NCBI RefSeq assembly: GCF_030295405.1
Contig: NZ_AP027080.1
Coordinates: 2,046,001-2,110,000 of the forward strand
Reading direction: 5' to 3'
DNA: 64,000 bases
Source of the DNA: Mesoterricola silvestris
GTDB lineage: Bacteria > Acidobacteriota > Holophagae > Holophagales > Holophagaceae
Part shown: positions 52,013-60,671 of the stretch, one piece after another
How positions within the stretch are numbered: the first letter of the stretch is position 1
Layout of the letters: each line of letters opens with the position of its first letter
Position numbers and translations under genes: made by a program
Notes under the pieces: generated by a model
Seen by the model: the letters and a program-made list of their open reading frames with translations, nothing else
Told to the model about the DNA's origin: nothing
Database searches by the model: none

Positions 52013-52424
52013 GATGGTCATGGATTTGTCATGAGAGGTTTTGGGCACCTTCGGGTTGTCAACACGAAAGAAACCGGAAAGTGTGGAAAACTAATTGATG
52101 GTTGATTTATTCAACCCTCGGCGACCCGCTGGGCTATTTATTGAAAACTAAGGCACTAAGCCCTTCGTATCCGGGACCGCGCATCCCCATCCGGCGGTGA
52201 CCCGGGCTGGATTCCCGGGCCTTTTGGCCGGAAATCCACAAGGTTTTCCACACGCCGCCCGGACACCCCCCGCGTAACGGTTTCGTAAACCTCTTGAAAA
52301 CGTGTTGTTGCAAGGGCTCCCGGGGCCGTCCCGGACCCTTTTTTCCAGGGCGGGGGAATTCGATTCATTTTTCGCCTTGACGGGTCCCCGGGCCGGGGTG
52401 GCCGGCGCCGGTTACAGTCGTTAC
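52013..52424. other. 412-base intergenic region with DnaA-box-like sites
   Basis: No gene is seen. GTGTGGAAAAC at 52081-52091 and its exact complement GTTTTCCACAC at 52243-52253 each contain TTTTCCACA, one mismatch from the DnaA box TTATCCACA. AAATCCACA at 52232-52240 is a third near match. A small hairpin GGTTGA/TCAACC lies at 52100-52116. CCGGG/CCCGG followed by ACCCTTTTTT near 52318-52342 could attenuate radA transcription. The AT content is higher than in neighbouring genes. Confidence 0.45.
52413..52418 (+). promoter_or_regulatory. -10-like box six bases before the radA start
   Basis: TACAGT is followed by six bases and the radA ATG at 52425, with no ribosome-binding site visible. The layout is the same as for mrcA, sixA and plsY and fits leaderless transcription. 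No -35 box is found at normal spacing. Confidence 0.35.
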
Positions 52425-53795
52425 ATGGCCAAGATCTCCTCCCACTACGAATGCACCGCCTGTGGCGCCCGTTTTCCCCAGCCCATGGGCAAGTGCGGGG
52501 CCTGCGGAGGGTTCGGAACCATCGAAGAGGTGCGGGGCGCCCTGAAGAAGGACCTCGCCCGGGCCCGCAGCGCCTTTTCCCAGAGCACCTACCAGGAGCC
52601 GGTGTCCCTGCTGTCCGTGGAGATCAGCGAGGACAGCCGCGCCGCCACGGGGCTTCCCGAACTGGACCGGGTCCTGGGCGGGGGCGTGGTGCCGGGCATG
52701 GTGGTGCTCCTGGGGGGCGAGCCCGGCATCGGCAAGTCCACGCTGGTGCTCCAGTGGGCGGCCGCCTGCGGCGGCGGCGTGCTCTACGCCAGCGGCGAGG
52801 AGAGCGAGCGCCAGATCAAGCTGCGCGCCCAGCGCCTGGGCGCCGAGAGCCCCGCCATCCACCTCTTCGCCGAGACCGATGTGCGCCGGATCCTGGAAGC
52901 CGCGGACCGCATGAGGCCCGCGCTGCTCCTGGTGGATTCCATCCAGACCCTCTTCGATCCCGAATTCGAATCCTCCGCGGGCTCGGTGAGCCAGGTGCGG
53001 GGCTGCGCCACGCTCCTGGCCCGCTGGGCCAAGGGCACCGGCACGCCCCTGGTGCTGGTGGGCCACGTCACCAAGGACGGGAGCCTGGCCGGGCCCAAGG
53101 TGCTCGAGCACCTGGTGGACACGGTCCTCGCCTTCGAGGGGGACCGCCACCACCACCACCGCCTCCTGCGCGCCCTCAAGAACCGCTTCGGCGCCGCCTT
53201 CGAACTAGGCGTGTTCGCCATGACCGAGCGCGGCCTGGTGCCCGCCGAAGGCAATCCCTTCTGGCTGGACACCGAGCCCAGGCCGGGCTGCGCGGCCACC
53301 GTGGTGCTTTCCGGCACCCGCCCCGTGATCGTGGAGATCCAGGCCCTGGTGGCCGCCGCGGGCCTGGGCATTCCCCGGCGAACCGCCCTGGGCATCGACG
53401 GCCAGCGCCTCTCCATGCTCTGCGCCGTGGCCGAGCGCCGCGGCGGGGTGCAGCTCCACGACCGGGACGTGTACCTCAACGTGGCCGGGGGCCTGGAAGT
53501 GGAGGATCCCGCCGCGGACCTGGCCGTCATCGCCGCCCTCACCAGCAGCGCCACGGGCAGGGTGCTCCTTCCCCGCTGCCTGTTCCTGGGGGAGGTGGGC
53601 CTCACCGGCGAAGTGCGCCCCGTGTCCCAGCTGCCGCTGCGCCTCCAGGAGGGCGCGCGCCTGGGCTTCCAGGGCGCGGCGGTGCCCCGCACCGGGCTGG
53701 ACGCCTCCCATTCCTCGCCCCTGGAGCTCTATCCCGAGCTGGGCATGGAGCGCCTGAAGGGCAAGCCCTGGCTGGCGGGGAGGACCGAGGAATAG
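52425..53795 (+). CDS. radA: DNA repair protein RadA
   Basis: 456-residue RecA-related branch-migration helicase. Zinc finger C10, C13, C24, C27 (YECTACGARFPQPMGKCGACGGFGT) is followed by the ATPase with Walker A GGEPGIGKST, the RadA-specific LKNRFG motif, and a Lon-protease-like C-terminal domain (DVYLNVAGGLEVEDPAADLAVIAAL, GEVGLTGEVRPV). ATG 52425 gives the expected MAKISSHYEC start; the ORF extends upstream without homology. Confidence 0.95.
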   Translation: MAKISSHYECTACGARFPQPMGKCGACGGFGTIEEVRGALKKDLARARSAFSQSTYQEPVSLLSVEISEDSRAATGLPELDRVLGGGVVPGMVVLLGGEPGIGKSTLVLQWAAACGGGVLYASGEESERQIKLRAQRLGAESPAIHLFAETDVRRILEAADRMRPALLLVDSIQTLFDPEFESSAGSVSQVRGCATLLARWAKGTGTPLVLVGHVTKDGSLAGPKVLEHLVDTVLAFEGDRHHHHRLLRALKNRFGAAFELGVFAMTERGLVPAEGNPFWLDTEPRPGCAATVVLSGTRPVIVEIQALVAAAGLGIPRRTALGIDGQRLSMLCAVAERRGGVQLHDRDVYLNVAGGLEVEDPAADLAVIAALTSSATGRVLLPRCLFLGEVGLTGEVRPVSQLPLRLQEGARLGFQGAAVPRTGLDASHSSPLELYPELGMERLKGKPWLAGRTEE

Positions 53796-53861
53796 GGTGC
53801 CCGAAGTCACGAACCGCGCCGGCGCGCCCGGGGTAGAATCCAGGGCACTGGGGGATATCCG

Positions 53862-54737
53862 ATGCGATCCATGACCGCCTTTGCCGAGACCCTGCGCCCC
53901 CTGGAACGGGGCGCGCTGAGGCTCACGGTGCGCTCCGTGAACCACAAGGCCCTGGACATCTCCCTGCGCATCCACCCCTCCTTCTTCCCCCTGGAGGCCG
54001 GCATCCGGGCGCGGGTGAGGGAGGTGGCCCTGCGGGGCAAGGTGGACCTGGCGGTGGAGGTGCAGGACGAGCCCTCCCTGGAGCCCCAGATCAACCGCTC
54101 GCTCCTTCGCTCCATGGCCAAGACCTGGCAGGAGGACGCCGAGTGGCTGAACCTGCCCCCCCTCTCCGCCGAGGCGTTCTTCCGGCTGCCAGGGGCCTGG
54201 CTGCCCCCCTCCGCCGATCTGGCGGAGCGCCTGGAGGGGGCCATCCTGGAGGCCCTGGACACCCTCCTGAAGCTCTGGAACGAAGGGCGCGAGAAGGAAG
54301 GCGAACGCCTCCTGCCCGCCTTCCAGGACGGCGCCGCCCGCCTGGAAGCCCTCTGCGCCACCCTCCAGGCCGAGAGCGAGGCCCAGGCCAAGGAATTGCC
54401 CGAACTCTACCGCAGGCGCCTGGACCAGGTGCTGGAGGATGCCCGCCTTTCCGGCCAGCTGCCGGCGGAACGCATCATCGCCGAAGCGGGCGCCCTGGCG
54501 GTGCGGGAGGATGTGCGGGAAGAACTCGTCCGCCTGTCAGCGCACCTGGAGGATTTCCGGGAGCGCCTGCGCCGGGGCAACCTGGGCGGCAAGGCCCTGG
54601 ACGTGTGGAGCCAGGAGGTCCTGCGGGAACTCAACACCTGCGGCTCCAAGTGCAAGCGCCTGGCCATGACCCGGGCGGTCATGGAGGCCAAGGGCGTCCT
54701 GGAGCAGATCCGGGAGCAGGGGGCGAACCTGGAATAG
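53862..54737 (+). CDS. yicC: YicC-family endoribonuclease
   Basis: 291 residues. MRSMTAFAETLRPLERGALRLTVRSVNHKALDISLRIHPSFF and the C-terminal NLGGKALDVWSQEVLRELNTCGSKCKRLAMTRAVMEAK are the two conserved blocks of the YicC/DUF1732 family, with RNase activity reported for the E. coli member. A TAGAAT hexamer lies 22 bases before the ATG. It follows radA by 66 bases and is followed by repeat copy C. Confidence 0.92.
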   Translation: MRSMTAFAETLRPLERGALRLTVRSVNHKALDISLRIHPSFFPLEAGIRARVREVALRGKVDLAVEVQDEPSLEPQINRSLLRSMAKTWQEDAEWLNLPPLSAEAFFRLPGAWLPPSADLAERLEGAILEALDTLLKLWNEGREKEGERLLPAFQDGAARLEALCATLQAESEAQAKELPELYRRRLDQVLEDARLSGQLPAERIIAEAGALAVREDVREELVRLSAHLEDFRERLRRGNLGGKALDVWSQEVLRELNTCGSKCKRLAMTRAVMEAKGVLEQIREQGANLE

Positions 54738-54749
54738 ATGACCCAGGTT

Positions 54750-55017
54750 TCCGACTCACCCCGTCCCGGGGGCGCCGGAGGGCCTGAAAGTGATCCCTTC
54801 TTTCATCCCCTTCATCCTGTTCATCCGTTTTCATCCCTGTTCCTGCAGGGCCGGCGATGGGGTGGGGCGGCGCGCGGTTTATCTGCATGCGCCGACCCAT
54901 CCCTGCTCTGGCCCTGCGGAAACGGGGATGAAAACAGATGAATGGGATGAAGGGGATGAGGCGTGGAACTCAGGCCGTTCCCGGCTGAGGAACTCGGGAT
55001 GGGTGGGGTGGGTCGGA
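54750..55017. repeat. Extragenic palindromic repeat, copy C (268 bp)
   Basis: Ends are TCCGACTCACCCC at 54750-54762 and GGGGTGGGTCGGA at 55005-55017, the same termini as copy B with one change. The inside repeats the TTCATCC strings, CCCTGTTCCTGCAGGGCC on the left and GGCCCTGCGGAAACGGGG on the right. The right flank has CTCAGGCCGTTCCCGGCTGAG, the small palindrome also seen beside copy A in the opposite sense. It sits between yicC and the opposing regulator gene, 8 bases from the latter's stop. Confidence 0.85.
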
Positions 55018-55025
55018 CACGTGGG

Positions 55026-56183
55026 CTATAGGCCTTCGGGCACGTCCACGAGCAGGGGCTCCTCGATGCGCCCGAGGCGGCTCAGGTGCCGCAGGCGCTC
55101 CAGTTGGATCAGGGACAGCCGGGTGCCCGCCGGGATGAGGATCATGCCGTCCGGGTTCAGCACGTCGGCCATGAGGAGCATGCCGGGGGCCAGGCTCTCG
55201 ATGTCCAGGAGGCGGTGGGTGGTCTCGGGCTCGGCGGTGGGGTCGGCGCCCAGCACCTGGCCCAGGGCGGCCAGCACCACGGGGTCGTAGGCGCCCTTGC
55301 GCAGCCGGAGCTGCTCGAAGACCACGCTGCGGCTGTGGCGCAGGCGCAGGCCCTCCACGAAGTCCGTGGCCACGCGCAGGATGCGGGATTCCAGGGGGAG
55401 CGCGTCCTCCCGGGTGCCGTCCATGGGGTAGCCCTCGCCGTCGAAGTCCTTGGCCGAGTACAGGATGATGCGGGAGACGGACTTGAGGCGGGGGATATTG
55501 GCCACCATGCGCGCGCCCACCTCGGGCACCGTGCGGAAGGCCTCCTGTTCCTGCACGGTGAGCCGCTCCCCCCGGGCCACCTTGGCCTGGACGTCCACGG
55601 GAATGGCCAGGCGGCCGATGGGTGCCAGCAGGGCGGCCAGGCCCAGGTCCCAGGGGTTGCGGATGCCCAGGCGCCCGGCCATCTTCATGGCGTACTCCCG
55701 CAGGAGCTGGCTCCGGCCGAAGACCTTGGCGTCGAAGACGGACAGGAGGTCCACCAGGGTCTGGACGCTCCCCGTGAGGGTCTGTTCCAGGAGGATCCGC
55801 TCCCCGGTCACCAGGTCGTACTGGCGGATGCCGGCCTCCAGCACCTCCGCGAGGCTCTCCTCGTCGCAGGGCTTGTTCAGGAAACGGAACACGTGGCCCT
55901 TGTTCACGGCCTCCATGGCCGTTTCCAGATCCGCCTGGCCGGTGAGCATGATGCGGGTGGTGTCGGGGGAGATGCGCTTGACCTCGGCGAGGAACTCCAC
56001 GCCGTCCATGCCCGGCATGCGCATGTCGGCCACCACCGCCGCGAAGGGCAGGGAGGTGCGCATGAGCTCCAGGCCCTCGTCCCCGGAGGAGGCGGCGTGG
56101 AAGTCGAACCGCTTGCGGAAGGCCCGGCCGAAGGCCGCCGTGAGGTTGGGATCGTCGTCCACGAAGAGGATTCTGGCGAGCAT
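55026..56183 (-). CDS. Response regulator with degenerate HD-GYP domain
   Basis: 385 residues from ATG 56183 (GGAG upstream); ATG 56201, overlapping the previous stop, is the alternative. The receiver is intact: D9-D11, phosphoacceptor D53 in VVADMRMPGMDG and K in FLNKPCDE. The rest follows the RpfG-type HD-GYP layout, but AALLHDIG reads AALLAPIG and HHExxDGxGYP reads YSAKDFDGEGYP. The metal-binding His-Asp pair and the following His residues are gone, so cyclic-di-GMP hydrolysis is unlikely. Last gene of a three-gene cassette. Confidence 0.85.
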   Translation of the reverse strand: MLARILFVDDDPNLTAAFGRAFRKRFDFHAASSGDEGLELMRTSLPFAAVVADMRMPGMDGVEFLAEVKRISPDTTRIMLTGQADLETAMEAVNKGHVFRFLNKPCDEESLAEVLEAGIRQYDLVTGERILLEQTLTGSVQTLVDLLSVFDAKVFGRSQLLREYAMKMAGRLGIRNPWDLGLAALLAPIGRLAIPVDVQAKVARGERLTVQEQEAFRTVPEVGARMVANIPRLKSVSRIILYSAKDFDGEGYPMDGTREDALPLESRILRVATDFVEGLRLRHSRSVVFEQLRLRKGAYDPVVLAALGQVLGADPTAEPETTHRLLDIESLAPGMLLMADVLNPDGMILIPAGTRLSLIQLERLRHLSRLGRIEEPLLVDVPEGL

Positions 56184-56197
56184 GGGGGACTCCGGGG

Positions 56198-57364
56198 TCA
56201 TTCGGGGAGCGGGGTGGTCAGGAAGGTCTTCCAGCGCCCGGGCCGTTCCGGGTCCCCGTGGGCGAGGATACGCTCGTCGGAGCGGCCGTCCTGGAACAGG
56301 TCCACGGCGCCCTCCTGGAAGCCGTCCGCGGCGTAGAGGGCCAGGCCCGCGGGGAAGCCCGCGGTGGGGAGCGTGGGGGCGTGGTGCTCCCGGATGTGCC
56401 GGCAGAATTCCTGGGGCAGGCCCCAGAGGCTCAGGAGCTGGGCGCCCACGTGGGGGTGGTCGGTGCCGTACAGCCGGCGCTCCGCGGCCACCAGGCCGGG
56501 GGCCTCGGCGATGCGCCCGTAGTCCGCCCCGGGATCCAGGGCCAGGATCACCCGGCCCATGTCGTGGAGGAGGCCCAGGGAATAGGCGTCCTCCAGCACC
56601 ACCGGGCGCTGGCCCTCCCCGGCGGCGATGGACCGGGCGCCGGTGGCCACGGCCTGGGAGTGGCGCCACAGGGCGTTCATGTCCAGGCCGGCGGGCTTGA
56701 GGGCCTGGAGGGCCTCCATGGCGCCCCGCACCAGGACGACGGTCTTCACCGTCTCCAGGCCCAGCATGCTGATGGCCTGGCCCAGGTCCGTGACCCGGCG
56801 CTCCAGGGAGAAGTAGGCGGAATTGACCAGTTTCAGCAGCCTCGAGGCGATCCCGAGATCCGACTGCACCAGGGCCACCAGGGCGGGCAGGGGGGGATCC
56901 TCCTGGGCCAGCAGGCTCCGGATGCGGGCGTAGAGGCTGGGGAGGCTGGGAAGGCCCTTGAGCCCCGCCACGAAGCGGCGGGCCCGCTCGTCCAGGCCCC
57001 CGGACTCGTCCAGCACCAGCTCCTCCAGGACGCCCACCAGGATCTCCGGGTCCACGGGCTTGGCCAGGAAGCGGTGGAAGTGCCCCTCCGCGGCCTCCAT
57101 GAGATCGACCCGGGGCTGGCCGGAGAGCACGACCCGCAGGGTGGAGGGGCTGGAGGCGCGCACGGCCCTGAGGAGCGCCGCCCCGTCCAGGCCGGGCATG
57201 AGGAGCTCGGTGACGACGATGTCGAAGGAGGCCCGCCCCAGGATGGCCAGGGCCTCCTCCCCCGACCCCGCCAGGGCCACGTGCCATCCGGGCCGCTCCA
57301 CCCGCAGGGAGCGCCGGAAGGCCTCCAGGAGCATGGGCTCGTCATCCACCAGCAGGATCCGCAT
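56198..57364 (-). CDS. Receiver-HDOD protein with Glu at the phosphorylation site
   Basis: 388 residues. The N-terminal receiver has D7/D8 and K in FLAKPVDPE, but the phosphoacceptor position is E53 (FDIVVTELLMPGLDG). Residues about 135-350 form an HDOD domain (LPSLPSLYARIRSLLAQEDPPLPALVALVQSDLGIASRLLKLVNSAYF ... LGLLHDMGRVILAL). HDOD proteins are signal-transduction adaptors. Glu may mimic the phosphorylated state. It overlaps the kinase gene by one base and ends next to the HD-GYP-like gene. Confidence 0.87.
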   Translation of the reverse strand: MRILLVDDEPMLLEAFRRSLRVERPGWHVALAGSGEEALAILGRASFDIVVTELLMPGLDGAALLRAVRASSPSTLRVVLSGQPRVDLMEAAEGHFHRFLAKPVDPEILVGVLEELVLDESGGLDERARRFVAGLKGLPSLPSLYARIRSLLAQEDPPLPALVALVQSDLGIASRLLKLVNSAYFSLERRVTDLGQAISMLGLETVKTVVLVRGAMEALQALKPAGLDMNALWRHSQAVATGARSIAAGEGQRPVVLEDAYSLGLLHDMGRVILALDPGADYGRIAEAPGLVAAERRLYGTDHPHVGAQLLSLWGLPQEFCRHIREHHAPTLPTAGFPAGLALYAADGFQEGAVDLFQDGRSDERILAHGDPERPGRWKTFLTTPLPE

Positions 57365-58929
57365 CAGGCCTCCCCGGGCAGTTGGATGACGAAGGTGGTC
57401 CCCGCGCCGGGTTCGGTCTCGAAGAAGATCTTCCCGCCGTGGAGGTTGACGATGTTCTGGTAGCAGATGGTCAGGCCCTGGCCGGTGCCCTTGCCGACGC
57501 CCTTGGTGGTGTAGAAGGGCTCGAAGACCCGGGCCTGGTGCTCGGGGGGGATGCCCGTCCCCGTGTCGCGCACCCGGATCTCGACGAGCTCCCCGGCGCG
57601 CCGGGTGGAGACGGTGATCTGGCCCATGCCGCCCCGGGCCTGGATGGCGTGGGCGGCGTTCACGATGAGGTTGAGGAAGGCCTGGCTCAGTTCGGCCGCG
57701 TGGCCCCGCACCGCGGGCAGCCCCTCCTCCAGGTCCAGATCCAGGGTCGCCACGTACTTCCATTCGTTGCGCGCGATGGTGGCGGCGCCCGCCGCCAGGC
57801 GGTTCACGTCCAGGATGGTGGGTTCCTTGGCGCCGGGATGGGTGAACTCCTTCATGGCCCGGACGATGCGGGCCACGCGCTGCACGCCGTCCAGGGACTC
57901 CTGGAGCACCTTGGGAAGCTCTCCCCGGAGGTACTCCAGGTCCGCGGCCTCCTCCGCCGCCCTGAGTCCGGGGTCCGGGGCCGCGGCCCCGCGGTACAGG
58001 TCGAGGAGCCCGGTGAGGCTCGCGAAGGACTTCTTCAGGAGGGTGAGGTTCATGTGCACGAACTGGATGGGCGTATTGATCTCGTGGGCGATGCCCGAAG
58101 CCAGCTGGCCCACGGATTCCAGCTTCTGGGCCTGGCGCAGGCTCACCTCCAGGGCGGCGCGCTCCTGTTCGGCCTGCCTGCGGTCCGTGACGTCCCGGGC
58201 CACCACCAGGCCCTGGGGGGGGCCGCTGCCGCCGAACCTCGCGGCCCGGGCCTCCAGCACGCGGTACGAGCCGTCCCTGTGCCGGAGCCGGAATTCCAGG
58301 ACCGGGATGCTGCCCTGGGCGATGAGGCGATCCAGGGCCTCCAGGACGCCGGGGAGGTCGTCGGGGTGGACGGCCTCCTCCAGCGTGGGGAACCCTTCGC
58401 CGGGGCCGTAGCCCAGGATCCGCGCGTAGGAAGGGCTGGTGAAGGTCCGCCGGCCCCGGCCGTCCACGATGGCCAGGAGGTCCATCATGTTCTCCGAGAT
58501 GGCCTGGAAGAGCTCCTCGCTCCGCCTGAGCCGGCGCTCCGTGGCCATGCGCTCCCGGGCGTACCTCGCCACCCGCAGGAGGGTGGGGCCGTCCCCGGCG
58601 CCCTTGACGAAGCAGTCCTGGGCGCCCTGGCGGAGGGTCTCCATGGCCAGGCCCTCGTCATCGTCGGCGGTCATCACCACCACGGAGGCTTCCCGGTTGG
58701 CCCCCCGCACCCGGCGCAGGGTCTCCAGGCCATGGCTGTCCGGGAGGTTCAGGTCCAGCAGCACCAGGTCCAGGCCCGGGGTGGCCAGCAGGGGCAGCGC
58801 CGAGGCCAGGTCCGTGGCCGTCAGGCAGGCGCAGTCCGGCTCCCGGTTGCGGAACAGGCGGGTCACCATGGCCAGCCAGGTACGATCGTCCTCGACGATC
58901 AGTATCCGGGAGGCTGGGGATTCCTGCAT
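57364..58929 (-). CDS. Hybrid sensor histidine kinase (receiver-PAS-kinase)
   Basis: 521 residues, no membrane helix. The N-terminal receiver has phosphoacceptor D59 (LVLLDLNLPDSHG). A PAS domain runs about 140-260 (ELFQAISENMMDLLAIVDG ... LVVARDVTDRRQAEQ). The kinase core has the H-box GQLASGIAHEINTPIQFV, N-box FLNLIVNAAHAI, G1 DTGTGIP and G2 GTGQGL. ATG 58929 has GGAG five bases upstream; GTG 58935 is alternative. A cytoplasmic kinase with an input receiver suggests a phosphorelay feeding the two downstream regulators. Confidence 0.92.
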   Translation of the reverse strand: MQESPASRILIVEDDRTWLAMVTRLFRNREPDCACLTATDLASALPLLATPGLDLVLLDLNLPDSHGLETLRRVRGANREASVVVMTADDDEGLAMETLRQGAQDCFVKGAGDGPTLLRVARYARERMATERRLRRSEELFQAISENMMDLLAIVDGRGRRTFTSPSYARILGYGPGEGFPTLEEAVHPDDLPGVLEALDRLIAQGSIPVLEFRLRHRDGSYRVLEARAARFGGSGPPQGLVVARDVTDRRQAEQERAALEVSLRQAQKLESVGQLASGIAHEINTPIQFVHMNLTLLKKSFASLTGLLDLYRGAAAPDPGLRAAEEAADLEYLRGELPKVLQESLDGVQRVARIVRAMKEFTHPGAKEPTILDVNRLAAGAATIARNEWKYVATLDLDLEEGLPAVRGHAAELSQAFLNLIVNAAHAIQARGGMGQITVSTRRAGELVEIRVRDTGTGIPPEHQARVFEPFYTTKGVGKGTGQGLTICYQNIVNLHGGKIFFETEPGAGTTFVIQLPGEA

Positions 58930-58960
58930 GCGCACTCCATCGGTCCGGGGGGCCGAAAGA

Positions 58961-59968
58961 TCAACCGGCTTCGGGCTTCAGGGACCGCTGCATGAGCCGG
59001 TCCACGGATTCCCGGGGGTCGGCGCCCTGGAGGAGGCGCACCACCTCCCGGGTGATGGGCAGCTCCACCCCCAGGCTGTGGGCGAGGCCCAGGGCGGCTT
59101 CGGCCGTGAAGGCGCCCTCCACCACCTGGTTGCCCAGGCTGGCGGCGGCGTCTTCGGGGGTCATGCCCTTGCCCACCAGGGCCCCGAAGGTGCGGTTGCG
59201 GCTCTGGGGGCCCGTGGCGGTGAGCACCAGGTCCCCCAGGCCCGCCAGGCCCATGAGGGTGTCCCGGGTGCCCCCCAGGGCCTCCACCAGGCGGCTCATC
59301 TCGGCCAGCCCGCGGGTGATGAGGGCGGCGCGGGCGTTGTTGCCCAGGCCCAGGGACTCCACCAGGCCCGCGGCGATGGCCAGGACGTTCTTGAAGGCGC
59401 CGCACAGTTCCACGCCGGCCACGTCCCGGCTCAGGTACACCCGCAGGGAGGGGGTGGCCACCTGGGCCTGCAACTCGGCGGCGCGCCCATCGGGGATGGC
59501 CAGGGGCAGGGCCAGGACGATGGCCGAGGGCTGGGCCCGGCTCACCTCGTCCGCGAAGGTGGGTCCGCTCAGGACGCCCACGGGCACCCCCAGGACCCCC
59601 TCGAGGGTCTCGGAGACCCGCTTGAAGCTGCCCTGCAGGATGCCCTTGCTGACGGACACCAGGAGTTCGGGGCGGGAGGCCGTGCGCCCGGCCAGGTCCG
59701 TCCACACCGCCGGGGCCACCTGGGTGGGCAGGGCGCTCACCCACAGGCCCGCCCGGAAGCCCTCCTCCGGGTCGTGGATGGGGCGGACGCCCTGGGGCAG
59801 CTCCACGTCGGCCAGGGAGGGGTGGCGCCGGGTGGTGGCCAGGGTCGTGACCAGGGAAGGGGGGTGGCCCCACAGGTCCACCCGGGCACCCTGCCGGGCC
59901 CAGGCGATGGCCAGGGCGGTACCCCAGGCCCCGGAACCGAAAATCGCGATATCAGGTTTCTTAGACAT
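58961..59968 (-). CDS. gpsA: Glycerol-3-phosphate dehydrogenase (NAD(P)+)
   Basis: 335 residues; reduces dihydroxyacetone phosphate to glycerol-3-phosphate for phospholipids. NAD site IAIFGSGAWGTALA, then VSVSKGI, LSGPTFADEVSRAQPSA, catalytic Lys in LCGAFKNVLAIAAG and the substrate loop GLAGLGDLVLTATGPQSRNRTFG are all present. It overlaps the plsY end by 8 bases, forming a plsY-gpsA pair that makes lysophosphatidic acid. Confidence 0.96.
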   Translation of the reverse strand: MSKKPDIAIFGSGAWGTALAIAWARQGARVDLWGHPPSLVTTLATTRRHPSLADVELPQGVRPIHDPEEGFRAGLWVSALPTQVAPAVWTDLAGRTASRPELLVSVSKGILQGSFKRVSETLEGVLGVPVGVLSGPTFADEVSRAQPSAIVLALPLAIPDGRAAELQAQVATPSLRVYLSRDVAGVELCGAFKNVLAIAAGLVESLGLGNNARAALITRGLAEMSRLVEALGGTRDTLMGLAGLGDLVLTATGPQSRNRTFGALVGKGMTPEDAAASLGNQVVEGAFTAEAALGLAHSLGVELPITREVVRLLQGADPRESVDRLMQRSLKPEAG

Positions 59969-60611
59969 TCCTGCTGGACCCCCAGAACTTCGATTCGGTG
60001 CCCTGCACCAGGCGGTTGATATTGGCGGAATGCTTGCGGATCACCAGGCCCACCAGGAGCGCCCAGGCCAGGATCGGCCACTGGGCCATGCCCTCCTGCA
60101 CCGGAAGCCGGGCCCAGGCCCCCAGGAACCCCATGGCGGTGAGCAGCAGCACCAGCGCGGCCACCACGCTCCCCAGGCTCACGTACCGGAAGACCAGGAG
60201 GCAGAGCAGGAAGGCCCCGAAGGCCGGCACCACCATCGGCGCGTGGTAGGCCAGCACGCACCCCAGGGCGGTGGCCACGCCCTTGCCGCCCTGGAACCGG
60301 AGCCAGGGGGTGAACACGTGCCCCAGCACCGCGGCCAGCGCCACGAAGGCCAGGAACTCCGGGGCGAAGCCGAACTTCTTGGCGATGAACACGGGCAGGA
60401 AGCCCTTGGCGGCGTCCAGGAGCAGGGTGGCGATGCCCAGGGCCTTGCCCCCGGCCCGCATGACGTTGGTGGCGCCGATGTTGCCCGAGCCCTGGGCGCG
60501 CACGTCGCCCTTGCCCGCGAGCTTGACCAGGAGGAGTCCGAAGGGGATGCTCCCGGAGAGGAAGGCTCCGAGGCACCAGATCAGGTAGAGTTTGAAGGCC
60601 GCAGGGTTCAT
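59961..60611 (-). CDS. plsY: Glycerol-3-phosphate acyltransferase PlsY
   Basis: 216-residue membrane enzyme transferring acyl from acyl-phosphate to glycerol-3-phosphate. Motifs are SGSIPFGLLLVKLAGKGDVRAQGSGNIGATNVMRAGGKALG, GHVFTPWLRFQGGKGVAT and a C-terminal RKHSANINRLVQGTE, with about five hydrophobic helices. ATG 60611 is chosen over the ORF start at 60629 since it gives the normal N-terminus and lies six bases after TACCCT. GpsA supplies its substrate. Confidence 0.95.
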   Translation of the reverse strand: MNPAAFKLYLIWCLGAFLSGSIPFGLLLVKLAGKGDVRAQGSGNIGATNVMRAGGKALGIATLLLDAAKGFLPVFIAKKFGFAPEFLAFVALAAVLGHVFTPWLRFQGGKGVATALGCVLAYHAPMVVPAFGAFLLCLLVFRYVSLGSVVAALVLLLTAMGFLGAWARLPVQEGMAQWPILAWALLVGLVIRKHSANINRLVQGTESKFWGSSRNV

Positions 60612-60617
60612 GTGAGC

Positions 60618-60623
60618 AGGGTA
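60618..60623 (-). promoter_or_regulatory. -10-like box six bases before the plsY start
   Basis: On the minus strand TACCCT is followed by GCTCAC and the ATG at 60611. This is the same hexamer and spacing as for mrcA. No ribosome-binding site is visible, so a leaderless plsY-gpsA mRNA is plausible. Confidence 0.4.
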
Positions 60624-60671
60624 CCTCATCCGGCGGCAATGGGGTTAGCATTGGGCCCACCGGAGATCCCC

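Noticed and set aside
52013-52424. Chromosomal replication origin
   Set aside because: Only three DnaA-box-like sites, no dnaA, dnaN, gyrB, rpmH or parAB nearby, and no clear unwinding element. Kept only as a possible DnaA-binding site.
56198-57763. Longer N-terminal extension of the HDOD protein overlapping the kinase gene
   Set aside because: The extra residues are out-of-frame kinase sequence; the ATG at 57364 gives a perfect receiver start and overlaps the kinase stop.
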